64,000 bases of DNA, from assembly GCF_052162025.1 (NCBI RefSeq), contig NZ_CP197401.1, positions 310,001 to 374,000 on the forward strand, in the 5' to 3' direction. This stretch comes from Methylobacter sp015476545. Its GTDB lineage: Bacteria > Pseudomonadota > Gammaproteobacteria > Methylococcales > Methylomonadaceae. The position numbers were made by a program, and so were the translations under genes. Every line of letters starts with the position of its first letter. The stretch's first letter is position 1. Under the pieces are notes generated by a model, which was not told the origin of the DNA, searched no databases, and saw nothing but the letters and a program-made list of their open reading frames with translations. Below, in pieces: positions 17,539-26,241 of the stretch.

Positions 17539-18444
17539 TTATGATTTTTTTTTGGCTCTCGGATGGGCTTTATCGTAGACTTCAGCCAGATGTTGGAAAT
17601 CCAGATGCGTATAGATCTGTGTCGTACTGATATTGCTGTGTCCGAGCAGTTCCTGCACGGCTCTCAGGTCCTGGCTGGATTCGAGCAGATGGCTGGCAAA
17701 AGTATGCCGGAGCATATGCGGATGCAGGTGTTCGGCGATGCCTTTTTTCCGGCACCACTGCGCCAGTCTTAACTGAATGCTGCGCGGGCCCAGTCTCGTG
17801 CCGCGGCTGGAAACGAATAATGCGGACTCGGCGGCGGCAGCCATCTTTAAACGCTGAGCCAGCCAGTTCTCAAGCGCGCTGACGGCCTTGCCGCCGATAG
17901 GCAGCAGCCTCGATTTTCCGCCTTTACCGGAGCGCACGACCAGCGAGCGGTCGGGCAGATCAATGTCGGTCAGGTTCAGAGCGGCCAGTTCGCTCAGGCG
18001 CAGGCCGGAAGAATAGAATAATTCAAACATGGCCAGATCACGTATTTCCAGCACTGAACTGGTTCCTGCTTCCAGCAGTCCTCCGATCTGGTCCACATCC
18101 AGCGTCTTGGGCAGTTTTCTGCTTTGTTTGGGCGCTTTGACATACTGGGCCGGATTGCTTTCGGCCAGACGTTTCTTCAACAGGAAGTTATAAAAACTGC
18201 GGATTGCCGACAGTTCGCGCTGCAGGCTCTTACTGCTGATGCCCTGACGGTGCCGGCCTGCGATGTGTGCTCTGATATCGCTTTGCTTGAGATCGATCCA
18301 ATGATCGATAGCTTTGCTCTCGCAATAGCGGAGCATATGTCCGATATCCCGCCGGTAGCTTTTTATCGTGTGTTCGGAGGCGCGTGCCTCAACCTGGAGT
18401 TGGTCTAAAAAGGCCGTTAATGCGCGCTCGGCATCGGTACGCAT
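17539..18444 (-). CDS. xerC: Tyrosine recombinase XerC
   Basis: Site-specific recombinase that resolves chromosome dimers at dif together with XerD. The SAM-like N-terminal domain spans about residues 5-90. The catalytic domain carries SSGLRLSELAALN (Arg), a Lys in SGKGGKSRLLP, HMLRHTFASHLLE (His-x-x-Arg), LLGHSNISTTQ (His) and the nucleophile Tyr278 in IYTHLD. The position in the lptM-lysA-dapF-DUF484-xerC operon identifies it as XerC rather than XerD. Confidence 0.96.
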   Translation of the reverse strand: MRTDAERALTAFLDQLQVEARASEHTIKSYRRDIGHMLRYCESKAIDHWIDLKQSDIRAHIAGRHRQGISSKSLQRELSAIRSFYNFLLKKRLAESNPAQYVKAPKQSRKLPKTLDVDQIGGLLEAGTSSVLEIRDLAMFELFYSSGLRLSELAALNLTDIDLPDRSLVVRSGKGGKSRLLPIGGKAVSALENWLAQRLKMAAAAESALFVSSRGTRLGPRSIQLRLAQWCRKKGIAEHLHPHMLRHTFASHLLESSQDLRAVQELLGHSNISTTQIYTHLDFQHLAEVYDKAHPRAKKKS

Positions 18445-18449
18445 AATAA

Positions 18450-19133
18450 TCAGGCGGCAAGCAGTGAAATAAGCCGGGTGCCGATGATTTCACTCATTTG
18501 AGTCAGAAACAGGTTGCCCATGCTGTAGTGAAATCGGCTCTCTTCCCGGCTGCCGATGGCCACGATACCTTCGAGCTCGGTAAAGACCATGGGAATGATA
18601 GCGCAGGATTTGACGTCCGGCGCGGCCTCTCCGAACAGCACTTTAGCCTGCGCCAGTGTCGGACGGCCGCATTTGGGTTGATTGGCGGCCAGTTCCTTTG
18701 TGAAGGGTTTCAAGTCTACGCTGCCCGGTGCGATGAACAGATTGGCGATCGACGCGTCCGGCTTGTGCTTAATGATGCGAATCGCGACAAAATCGGTCAG
18801 AAAATAGTCGGACAAGACCATCTCAAGATTGGCGATGGCTTCCTCCAGCGTGGACGCATCCAGCAAAGCCAGGGTAAGCTTGTGCATGCGGCTGAGGGAT
18901 GTGTCGTTGTCTCTGGCAATCTCAATGAGCGCCTTAAGCTGGTTTTCCTGTTCCTGATGCTTGTTTCTGTACAGCTCCAGCTGTTTTGAAATCAACGATA
19001 CGGCGCTGCCGCAGGGGTGCGGGATGCGCATGTTTTCCAGCAGCTGCAGATGGTCGCTAAAAAATTCCGGATGCCGTTGCAGGTATTGTGCAACCTGAAC
19101 CGCAGTCAGTTCCGGGTTTTGCTGTACGGTCAT
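18450..19133 (-). CDS. DUF484 (YigA-like) GAF-fold protein
   Basis: A 227-residue protein with the DUF484 start (VAQYLQRHPEFFSDHLQLLENMRIPHP), a coiled-coil linker (about 50-75) and a GAF-like C-terminal domain. It almost always lies between dapF and xerC in gammaproteobacteria, as here: a 4-base overlap with dapF and a 5-base gap to xerC. Its function is not established. Confidence 0.9.
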   Translation of the reverse strand: MTVQQNPELTAVQVAQYLQRHPEFFSDHLQLLENMRIPHPCGSAVSLISKQLELYRNKHQEQENQLKALIEIARDNDTSLSRMHKLTLALLDASTLEEAIANLEMVLSDYFLTDFVAIRIIKHKPDASIANLFIAPGSVDLKPFTKELAANQPKCGRPTLAQAKVLFGEAAPDVKSCAIIPMVFTELEGIVAIGSREESRFHYSMGNLFLTQMSEIIGTRLISLLAA

Positions 19134-19957
19134 AACGCCAGTGTTCCATCGAAAACGGTGACGGCCGGCCCCGTCATGAATACAGGCTCTCCGCGGCTTG
19201 ACCAGCTTATTTTCAACTCGCCGCCCGGCAGTTCCACGAAAACATCATGATCCAGCAGGTTGTGCTCGATGCCGATTACCACGGCGGCACAAGCGCCGCT
19301 GCCGCAGGCCAGCGTCTCGCCGGCGCCGCGCTCGAAAACGCGCAGCTTGATATGCTGGCGGTCAACTACCTGCATAAAACCGATATTGGCGCGCTCAGGG
19401 AAAACCGGGTGCCGCTCCAGTTCACTGCCCAATTCAGCCACCGGCGCGGTTTTTAAGTCGTTGACTTGCAGAACGGCATGCGGATTGCCCATCGAGACAG
19501 CGCCAAACGCTCTTTCAGTGCCGTTTACCGCTACGGTGTAATATTTGGATTCTTCCTCGACAAGCATAGGGATTTCGTCGGGTGCATGCCGGGGCACGCC
19601 CATATTGACCGTAACAAGATCATCTTCATCAAGATGCAGCAGCAGTTGGCCCGAATTGGTATCAACGCGTATCTCGTCCTTATCGGTCAACTGTTTGTCT
19701 CGGACGAAACGGGCAAAACAGCGTGCGCCATTGCCGCACTGGGCGACTTCGCTGCCGTCGGCGTTGAAAATCCGGTACTTGAAGTCGGCATTGGCGCTGA
19801 CCGGTTTTTCGACCAAAAGCAGCTGGTCGAAGCCGATGCCGAAGTGCCGGTCGGACAGTTGCCTGATCTGCTCTGCGCTTAAGGCGACGTGTTGATTGAT
19901 GGCGTCAATGACGACAAAGTCATTGCCGAGGCCGTGCATTTTAGTGAAGTTGATCAT
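19130..19957 (-). CDS. dapF: Diaminopimelate epimerase
   Basis: Converts LL- to meso-diaminopimelate for lysine and peptidoglycan synthesis. It is PLP-independent and uses two cysteines: one in AQCGNGARCFARF (about residue 73) and one in LACGSGACAAVV (about 217). The N-terminus FTKMHGLGNDFVVID is diagnostic. It lies 53 bases after lysA and overlaps the DUF484 gene. Confidence 0.97.
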   Translation of the reverse strand: MINFTKMHGLGNDFVVIDAINQHVALSAEQIRQLSDRHFGIGFDQLLLVEKPVSANADFKYRIFNADGSEVAQCGNGARCFARFVRDKQLTDKDEIRVDTNSGQLLLHLDEDDLVTVNMGVPRHAPDEIPMLVEEESKYYTVAVNGTERAFGAVSMGNPHAVLQVNDLKTAPVAELGSELERHPVFPERANIGFMQVVDRQHIKLRVFERGAGETLACGSGACAAVVIGIEHNLLDHDVFVELPGGELKISWSSRGEPVFMTGPAVTVFDGTLAL

Positions 19958-20010
19958 TTATGTGCTTCAAGGGATAGAGTGAAAATGGGTTGGTTTCCGG
20001 CGCCGATGGC

Positions 20011-21258
20011 TCATGGCAGCAGCTGCTCTCCGGCCCAAAGTTGGGCGATCGTTTCCCTTGCTCTGATCAAGTGCAGATCATTTCCGTCGACCATCAGCTC
20101 GGCGACACGCGGCCTGGAGTTGTAATTCGAGCTCATGGAGAATCCGTAAGCGCCCGATGACCGTACCGCCAATAAGTCGCCCTGGGCGATTCTGAGCGTG
20201 CGATCCTTGCCCAGGAAATCGCCCGTTTCACAGACCGGGCCGACGATATCCCAGCGCATCTCCGGCGCCTGGCTTTGCTTTTTGACCGTGATGATCTCTT
20301 GCCAGGCGCTGTATAAAGAAGGGCGCACCAGGTCGTTCATGGCCGCATCGACGATAGCGAAGTTTTTGTGGGCTGTCGGTTTGAGATATTCAACTTGGGT
20401 GACCAGAATGCCGGCATTGCCGACGATGGCGCGGCCCGGCTCCACCAGGATTTCAAAATCGTTGGCGCCCAGGCGCTCCAGCACAGCCCCGATGTAACCG
20501 GCCGGTTCGGGCGGCTGTTCGTCCTTATAACGGATGCCGAGTCCGCCGCCCAGGTCCAGGTGATGCAGAGCAATGCCTTCGGCTTTGAGGGTTGACACCA
20601 GATTCAACACGCGGTCCAGCGCATCAAGGAAAGGCCGGGCCTCGGTCAGTTGCGAGCCGATATGGCAATCGATGCCAACCACGTTGATATAAGGCAGGGC
20701 AGCGGCGCGCCGGTATTCGCTCAGGGCCTGCTCGATGTCGATGCCGAATTTGTTTTCTTTAAGACCGGTCGAGATATAAGGATGGGTTTTGGCGTCGACG
20801 TCGGGATTGACCCGGAAAGACACCGGCGCAATAACGCCCAGTTGCCCTGCAAGCCGATTAATCCGGTCCAGTTCGTCGCTGACTTCAACATTAAAACAGC
20901 GTATGCCGACTTTCAATGCGGCCAGAATTTCATCTTCGCGTTTGCCGACGCCCGAGAACACGATTTTTCCGGGATCGCCGCCGGCGGCAAGAACGCGCTC
21001 CATTTCGCCCAGCGAAACAATATCGAAGCCTGATCCCAGGCGGGCCAGCAAATTGAGAATAGCGATATTGGAGTTGGCTTTGACGGCATAGCAGATCAGA
21101 TGCGGCTGCTCACCAAAAGCCCGATCAAAGGCGTGCCAATGCCGTTCCAATGTGGCTCTGGAATAAATGTAACAGGGACTGCCATATTTATAGACGATAT
21201 CCTGCACTGCCACATCTTCGGCGAATAGCTCGTCATTTCGATAATTGAAATAATCCAT
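20011..21258 (-). CDS. lysA: Diaminopimelate decarboxylase
   Basis: PLP enzyme for the last step of lysine synthesis. PLP-binding Lys60 is in CYAVKANSN. Other motifs are DIVSLGEME, HIGSQLTE, DLGGGLGI, EPGRAIVGNAG and the active-site Cys in GPVCETGDFLG. Length 415 is typical. It follows lptM by one base and precedes dapF. Confidence 0.97.
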   Translation of the reverse strand: MDYFNYRNDELFAEDVAVQDIVYKYGSPCYIYSRATLERHWHAFDRAFGEQPHLICYAVKANSNIAILNLLARLGSGFDIVSLGEMERVLAAGGDPGKIVFSGVGKREDEILAALKVGIRCFNVEVSDELDRINRLAGQLGVIAPVSFRVNPDVDAKTHPYISTGLKENKFGIDIEQALSEYRRAAALPYINVVGIDCHIGSQLTEARPFLDALDRVLNLVSTLKAEGIALHHLDLGGGLGIRYKDEQPPEPAGYIGAVLERLGANDFEILVEPGRAIVGNAGILVTQVEYLKPTAHKNFAIVDAAMNDLVRPSLYSAWQEIITVKKQSQAPEMRWDIVGPVCETGDFLGKDRTLRIAQGDLLAVRSSGAYGFSMSSNYNSRPRVAELMVDGNDLHLIRARETIAQLWAGEQLLP

Positions 21259-21259
21259 G

Positions 21260-21388
21260 TTATTTATCTTTTTCCGGTTTTACATGAATGGGCGGCTGTT
21301 GGTCCGGCAAATAAAGCGGACCCGGTTGTCCGCAACCTGCAACAACTGAGCTTAGCAGTAATAATAGTAGTAATTTATAGTTTTTCAT
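21260..21388 (-). CDS. lptM: LptM (YifL-like) small lipoprotein
   Basis: A 42-codon gene directly before lysA. The product starts MKNYKLLLLLLLSSVVAGC, with the lipobox VAGC and Cys19, followed by GQPGPLYLPDQQPP. The CGQ.GPLYLP motif right after the lipidated cysteine is the hallmark of LptM, the lipoprotein that helps assemble the LptD/E lipopolysaccharide translocon. The location in front of lysA/dapF matches other gammaproteobacteria, and the stop is 1 base from the lysA start. It is the first gene of the operon. Confidence 0.92.
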   Translation of the reverse strand: MKNYKLLLLLLLSSVVAGCGQPGPLYLPDQQPPIHVKPEKDK

Positions 21389-21846
21389 GAAGCATAATAA
21401 ATAGAGTCAGCCACCATGTGATGCTTAGGACGCATGGTTATAAAAACAACTCACATAATAAGCCGAATTGTAATAAAAGGCATACAGCTTTATAGATTTG
21501 TCCGATTGTGTCCTGCAGCGAATGCCGGCGGGGGATAAAGTCAACTTTTAAAATCATAAGAAAATCGTGATTTTAACTGAAACTAAAGGACTGTTGAACT
21601 TTAAAAACAACCATGGAATTGAATGCGAAATGAATCCGGATTGGGTCGTCTGAAGTAGCCGCGTTTGAGCCTTTGCCATGTTGATATCGTTAATTCTGCA
21701 CGCTTCCGGCATGTGCGCTATTATCTGGTCAGATCATCATTCGTTCATTTAGGCAGGACGGCCAGGCGTTATCGATGTCTGATGCGGTCAAATAACAACA
21801 AGGTCTGTCTTTGAAAAATAAAGTGTAGAAACGTGGTAGATAAATT
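21389..21846. other. Intergenic region between lptM and the fructosamine-kinase gene
   Basis: About 460 bases between divergent genes, A/T-richer than the surroundings. It must hold the promoters of the lptM-lysA-dapF operon (minus) and of the kinase gene (plus). The only structure I see is a perfect 9-base inverted repeat TTAAAATCA / TGATTTTAA at 21548-21556 and 21568-21576 (11-base spacer), which could be an operator or a weak hairpin. No open frame here looks real. Confidence 0.5.
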
Positions 21847-22728
21847 ATGAACTGGCAGATTATTTCAGAACACATCGCGGCGGCAACGGGACAGGCTTTT
21901 ACGGTTATGTCATCGCAAGTCGTTAGCGGTGGCGACATCAATTCAGCCTACCGGCTGAAAGGGCATGATGAAACCTATTTCGTGAAGCTCAACCGCGCTG
22001 ATCTGGCCGCTATGTTTGAAGCCGAATTCGAAGGGCTCAAGGAGCTGGCATCAACTCAAGCCCTGCGCGTACCTGCGGCCATCACTGCTGGCAGTACGGC
22101 AAATCATGCCTTTCTGGTGCTCGAAAACATTGAATTCGGCCCATCGAGCAAGGCGTCCGAGCGTCTGTTGGGCCAGCAGCTTGCGAGCCTGCATGCTGTA
22201 AAACAGCCGTATTTCGGCTGGCATCGCGACAATACGATCGGCAGCACGCGGCAGCCCAACGGTCAATATAGTGACTGGCTGGGTTTCTGGCGCGAGCAGC
22301 GCCTGGGCTTTCAGTTGAAACTGGCGGCATCGAACGGTTACGGCGAACGGCTGCAAGCGAGCGGCGAGCGGCTTCTCGGCGATCTGGATGCTTTATTTGG
22401 CGGCTACGCTCCGGAGCCTTCCCTGATTCATGGCGACCTATGGGCCGGTAATGCGGCCGTGGACAGACAAGGGCTTCCGGTGATTTTCGATCCGGCCTGT
22501 TACTACGGCGACCGGGAGGCCGACCTGGCCATGACCGAGCTGTTCGGCGGATTCGGCCGCGATTTCTATGCCGCCTACCAGGAAGCCTGGCCTTTGCATG
22601 AAGGCTACAGCGTCAGGAAGACGCTGTACAATCTGTACCACATTCTAAATCATCTGAATCTGTTCGGCGGCGGGTATCTACGGCAGGCCGAAAGCATGAT
22701 GGCCATGCTTCAGGCCGAAGTGAAATGA
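21847..22728 (+). CDS. Fructosamine kinase family protein (YniA-like)
   Basis: A 293-residue kinase of the fructosamine-3-kinase/APH-like fold, which phosphorylates sugar adducts on amines (deglycation) in characterised members. The N-lobe has VVSGGDINSAYRL and YFVKLN (ATP lysine), the catalytic loop is LIHGDLWAGNAA, and the metal aspartate is in PVIFDPACYYGDREADLAM. Its natural substrate is not known from sequence. The last 116 bases overlap the 3' end of thrB on the other strand. Confidence 0.88.
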   Translation: MNWQIISEHIAAATGQAFTVMSSQVVSGGDINSAYRLKGHDETYFVKLNRADLAAMFEAEFEGLKELASTQALRVPAAITAGSTANHAFLVLENIEFGPSSKASERLLGQQLASLHAVKQPYFGWHRDNTIGSTRQPNGQYSDWLGFWREQRLGFQLKLAASNGYGERLQASGERLLGDLDALFGGYAPEPSLIHGDLWAGNAAVDRQGLPVIFDPACYYGDREADLAMTELFGGFGRDFYAAYQEAWPLHEGYSVRKTLYNLYHILNHLNLFGGGYLRQAESMMAMLQAEVK

Positions 22729-23653
22729 CCGAGGCCAGCCGCCGGTGCTGTTCCAGGATATGCCGGAAAACCAGCGGATCTTTCTGCTGGGTTATTTCGC
22801 CTGAGCGCGGATGCAGCCGATGATGCAGCCGCGATAACCAGAAGCGCAGCGCGGCGGCTCTGAGCATGAGCGGCCAGTGCCGCCTTTCCTGCGGTTCCAG
22901 CGGACGCAATGTTTCATAGGCCGATAGCAGGGCCATGATTTTTTCAGGATTCACGATGCCGTTATCGCAACACCAATCATTGGCCGTGATCGCGATATCG
23001 AGCAGCAGCGCGTCGGTGCAGGCGCTGTAGAAATCCAGCAGACCGCTGAGCCGTCCGTCCATGAACAGGACATTGTCCCTGAACAGATCGGCATGGATAA
23101 CGCCGCGCGGCAGAAGATCCGTGCTGTTTTGCGACTGAATGCGCAATTCGTCGTCAATTAGTGCCTGGTCCGCCGGATATAAGAACGGGCCGATTTCCGC
23201 AGATACGCTCCGGCACCAGTCTAGTCCCCGGCGGTTCTTGATCGGAAACGCGTAGTTTTGCGTAGCGCAATGCAGGCGCGCCAGATGCAGGCCGATCTGA
23301 CGGCAATGCGCAATCGACGGCGAAGCGACGGCGGCGCCGAGCAGATGCTTGAACAGCGCGGCCGGCTTATTGTTCAGGATGCGTAGCGACTTGGCTTGCC
23401 GGTCGGGCAAAGGGCGAGGGCAAGCGATTTCGCTTCTGCCCAGATGCGTCATTAAATCCATGAAGGGCGGCAGATCATCGGGCGCCAGCGACTCGAACAA
23501 GGTTAGGATGAAACGGCCCTGCGTGGTCGTGACAAAATAGTTGGTGTTTTCTATCCCGTCTTTAATCCCCTCGAAACCGGTGACTTTGCCAAGACTGTAA
23601 GTGCTGAAAAATTGTTCGAGCTGCAGGCGATTTACAGGCGTATAAACAGACAC
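22613..23653 (-). CDS. thrB: Homoserine kinase (APH-fold type, ThrB)
   Basis: Phosphorylates homoserine in threonine synthesis. The start SVYTPVNRLQLEQFFSTY and GIENTNYFVTT, the catalytic loop GVIHADLFRDN and the metal site GLLDFYSACTD identify the proteobacterial APH-like homoserine kinase. At 346 residues it is about 25-30 longer than usual. The extra tail (after about residue 315, rich in Arg, Asp and Cys) runs antisense into the fructosamine-kinase gene, so loss of the original stop is likely. It follows the DUF2782 gene by 11 bases. Confidence 0.94.
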   Translation of the reverse strand: MSVYTPVNRLQLEQFFSTYSLGKVTGFEGIKDGIENTNYFVTTTQGRFILTLFESLAPDDLPPFMDLMTHLGRSEIACPRPLPDRQAKSLRILNNKPAALFKHLLGAAVASPSIAHCRQIGLHLARLHCATQNYAFPIKNRRGLDWCRSVSAEIGPFLYPADQALIDDELRIQSQNSTDLLPRGVIHADLFRDNVLFMDGRLSGLLDFYSACTDALLLDIAITANDWCCDNGIVNPEKIMALLSAYETLRPLEPQERRHWPLMLRAAALRFWLSRLHHRLHPRSGEITQQKDPLVFRHILEQHRRLASVISLRPEAWPSCFRPAVDTRRRTDSDDLECGTDCTASS

Positions 23654-23664
23654 CGGTTATACTT

Positions 23665-24000
23665 TTACCATTCCAGGATTTTCCACATATTGATGTTGCT
23701 TTCCCTGTTCGCGTCATCACGGCGCACATCCATTATGCCGTCATTATTCTTATCAATGAAATAATAAGGCGGGCCGATATCCGGTATCACTTTGATCATA
23801 TAAAGTTTGCCGGCCCGGCGATATTCTTGTATGGTCTGCTTGCCTTTGCGGATAATGGTGATATCAGGTTCCATCTCTTCGCCGCTTTGCACGGGCATGG
23901 GCGGCTCGGGCACTTCAGGCACGGCCTCGAGCTGGGGCGGCCGCTCATCAACGGCGAATGCCGGAAAGGCAATAAGGCTAAGTAATATAAAACGGCGCAT
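23665..24000 (-). CDS. DUF2782 exported protein
   Basis: A 111-residue protein with a signal peptide (about residues 1-16, ending AFA), a Pro/Glu-rich stretch and the DUF2782 core (PDITIIRKGKQTIQEYR, GKLYMIKVIPDIGPPYYFID). Function is unknown. In many gammaproteobacteria it sits beside thrB and polA; here it is the first gene of a two-gene unit with thrB. Confidence 0.87.
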   Translation of the reverse strand: MRRFILLSLIAFPAFAVDERPPQLEAVPEVPEPPMPVQSGEEMEPDITIIRKGKQTIQEYRRAGKLYMIKVIPDIGPPYYFIDKNNDGIMDVRRDDANRESNINMWKILEW

Positions 24001-24116
24001 GGTCGTGCCTCATCAGGAATAAAAACTGGCGTTATCTTATTACAGATTGGGGCGGCTTGCTTGATTAAAAACAGGATTGGGCATGAGCAAAATCAATCAT
24101 CAGCGCACTGATTCGC

Positions 24117-24145
24117 TATAATGCCGTAAAAAAGGCGGTGCCTTT
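24117..24145 (+). promoter_or_regulatory. Possible -10 box and leader hairpin for the NADH dehydrogenase gene
   Basis: A perfect TATAAT is at 24117-24122, with no good -35 match, about 100 bases before the ndh start. Close behind it is the small hairpin AAAGGC-GGT-GCCTTT (24131-24145). This suggests a transcribed leader with a 5' stem; there is no evidence for a riboswitch. Confidence 0.35.
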
Positions 24146-24219
24146 CGGTAGACGCAGTGGCATAACGTAAGGTTTATTTTAAATCTGTCCGGCTCAGGCA
24201 GATAATTTGGGGGATAGTG

Positions 24220-25524
24220 ATGGCTGATAATAACGAAAAACATAAAATAGTGATTGTGGGGGGCGGAGCGGCCGGTCTTGAGCTCGCTACCAGTTTAGGC
24301 AATAAATTGGGCAAAAGAGGCCTGGCGGAAGTCATGCTGCTGGATGCTTCATCGACGCATATCTGGAAACCGCTGCTGCACGAGGTGGCCGCCGGCACGC
24401 TAGGCGAAACCGAAGAAGTCGAGTATCTGAACCAGGCGCATCGCAATCATTTTCGCTTCCGGCTGGGCCGAATGGAGGGGCTTGACCGCAAGAAGAAGGA
24501 AATCTATGTCAGCCCAACCCTGGGCGATAACGGCGAGGAACTGATCCCGCGGCGTACTTTCAGCTACGACACACTGGTCATGTCGGTCGGCAGCGTCAGC
24601 AATACGTTCAACATCAAAGGCGTGGCCGAGCACTGCATGTTTCTGGATACGACTTCGCAGGCATACAAGTTCCAGAAACAGCTCGTTAAGGCTTATATGA
24701 AGAACCATGCCAGCATCAACACCGCCGCCGATAAGCCGCTGTCGATCGCCATCGTCGGCGCCGGGGCTACCGGAGTTGAGCTGTCGGCCCAACTGCATGA
24801 AGTCACCGATCTGCTGGCCGTTTATGGGCTGGATGAGTCCAGCAACGTGAAGCTGACCATCATCGAGGCCGCGACCCAGCTGCTGCCGGCCTTGCCGAAC
24901 AAACTGGCGACTGCCACGCAACAGCAATTGGTCAAGTTGGGCATCGATCTGAAAATGGGCCGCCGCGTGGTCGAGGTAACCAAGGAAGGCATCAAGACGC
25001 ATGACGGGGAAATGATCGAAGCCGACCTTAAAGTCTGGGCGGCAGGCATTAAAGCGCCGGACTGGATGAAGCAGCTGGACGGCTTGGAAACCAATCACAT
25101 CAATCAGCTGGTCGTTGATCAAACCCTGAAAACCAGCGATGATGATATTTTCGCGATGGGCGATTGCGCGGCCTGCCCTTGGGCCGGCCATGATGAAAAT
25201 GTCCCGCCCCGCGCTCAGGCAGCCCACCAGCAGGCGTCGACGCTATACAAAACCATTTTCAACCGGCTGAATGGCCGCGTGCCGGTCCAGTATGTTTACC
25301 GGGACTACGGCTCGCTCGTTTCATTGGGCAAATACACCACGGTCGGCAACCTGATGGGCAATTTGATGGGCACGGTCAGCATTGGCGGCTTTATCGCGCG
25401 CGTGGTTTACCTTTCATTGTATAAAATGCACCAAGTGGCGATACACGGCTATTTCAGAACGGCGATGCTGACGCTCTCCAATCTGTTCAGACGCAGTGCG
25501 CATGCAAAAATAAAAATGCACTAA
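24220..25524 (+). CDS. ndh: Type II NADH:quinone oxidoreductase (NDH-2)
   Basis: Single-subunit, non-proton-pumping respiratory NADH dehydrogenase on the inner membrane. The FAD-binding motif is IVIVGGGAAGLELA near the N-terminus, the NADH-binding motif is IAIVGAGATGVELSAQL near residue 175, and DDIFAMGDCAAC is the second FAD contact. The quinone-site region AAHQQAS and a C-terminal amphipathic/hydrophobic anchor are present. Length 434. I chose the ATG at 24220 because a GGGGGA ribosome site lies 7 bases before it; the GTG immediately upstream is less likely. Confidence 0.92.
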   Translation: MADNNEKHKIVIVGGGAAGLELATSLGNKLGKRGLAEVMLLDASSTHIWKPLLHEVAAGTLGETEEVEYLNQAHRNHFRFRLGRMEGLDRKKKEIYVSPTLGDNGEELIPRRTFSYDTLVMSVGSVSNTFNIKGVAEHCMFLDTTSQAYKFQKQLVKAYMKNHASINTAADKPLSIAIVGAGATGVELSAQLHEVTDLLAVYGLDESSNVKLTIIEAATQLLPALPNKLATATQQQLVKLGIDLKMGRRVVEVTKEGIKTHDGEMIEADLKVWAAGIKAPDWMKQLDGLETNHINQLVVDQTLKTSDDDIFAMGDCAACPWAGHDENVPPRAQAAHQQASTLYKTIFNRLNGRVPVQYVYRDYGSLVSLGKYTTVGNLMGNLMGTVSIGGFIARVVYLSLYKMHQVAIHGYFRTAMLTLSNLFRRSAHAKIKMH

Positions 25525-25556
25525 GCGCCTTATTTTTAAATTTATCAGAAATTATC

Positions 25557-26087
25557 ATGCTAGAAATTGAATACGAGTTCCGCGAACAGGATTTAATCCA
25601 CTTTAATGAGTTACGGTTGTCGAAATCCGGGGAGATGGAGAAAAATATCAGAAAGCACCGGCTGATCGTGCCGGCCATCATGACGCTGCTGGCATTTTTC
25701 AATTACATCTATTATGGGGACAAGATGTCGGCCGGCTATGTGTTGCTTTTCGCCCTCCTGTGGGCGATTTTTGCGCCGAAAATCATGATATGGGACATGC
25801 GCCGGCAAATATTGACTAATTATACCGACAAGGAAAAGGTCAATATGTTCGGCACTTACACCTTGACTATCGATCCGGCCAATCCCAAATTTCTGCTGGA
25901 GAAATCGCCCAGCGGCAAGCACAAAATGGCCTGGGAGGATCTGGTGCGGGTCGAATACGGCAACCGCTATGTCTACATCTATATCGATTTGAATACGGCC
26001 CTGGTGATTCCCGTCGAAACGGTCAAAAAAGGCAACCTGGAGCAATTCGCCGAGCAGGCCGAAAAAATGATTGAGAGGGCTGCTTAA
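25557..26087 (+). CDS. YcxB-like membrane protein
   Basis: A 176-residue protein with two adjacent membrane helices (about residues 38-55 and 58-76) and a C-terminal soluble domain (KHKMAWEDLVRVEYGNRYVYIYI...VIPVETV) resembling the YcxB-like domain. Function is unknown. It lies 32 bases downstream of ndh in the same direction and is followed by a terminator. Confidence 0.75.
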   Translation: MLEIEYEFREQDLIHFNELRLSKSGEMEKNIRKHRLIVPAIMTLLAFFNYIYYGDKMSAGYVLLFALLWAIFAPKIMIWDMRRQILTNYTDKEKVNMFGTYTLTIDPANPKFLLEKSPSGKHKMAWEDLVRVEYGNRYVYIYIDLNTALVIPVETVKKGNLEQFAEQAEKMIERAA

Positions 26088-26108
26088 ATAGCTAAATAAG
26101 TCAGGCTG

Positions 26109-26140
26109 GGTTTTATACCGCTGATTGACGGTATAAAACC
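26109..26140 (+). repeat. Perfect 12-base inverted repeat
   Basis: GGTTTTATACCG and CGGTATAAAACC with an 8-base spacer, between the YcxB-like gene and the terminator. It lacks a T tract, so it is either an operator-like palindrome or an mRNA-end hairpin. Confidence 0.55.
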
Positions 26141-26163
26141 GCTGTTCCCTCGTTCATATATTT

Positions 26164-26204
26164 ATTCCGCAGCCTGAACGAGAGGTTTGCGGAATTTGTT
26201 TTTT
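26164..26204 (+). terminator. Intrinsic terminator after the YcxB-like gene
   Basis: Stem ATTCCGCA / TGCGGAAT with a 16-base loop followed by TTGTTTTTT. It separates the ndh unit from the ABC-F gene. Confidence 0.7.
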
Positions 26205-26241
26205 ATGCGGCTATTCGAGCCGATTTTAACGCTGTACGTCC

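Noticed and set aside
24130..24175. Possible riboswitch in the ndh leader
   Set aside because: Only a 6-base hairpin is visible; no known riboswitch core sequence can be recognised.
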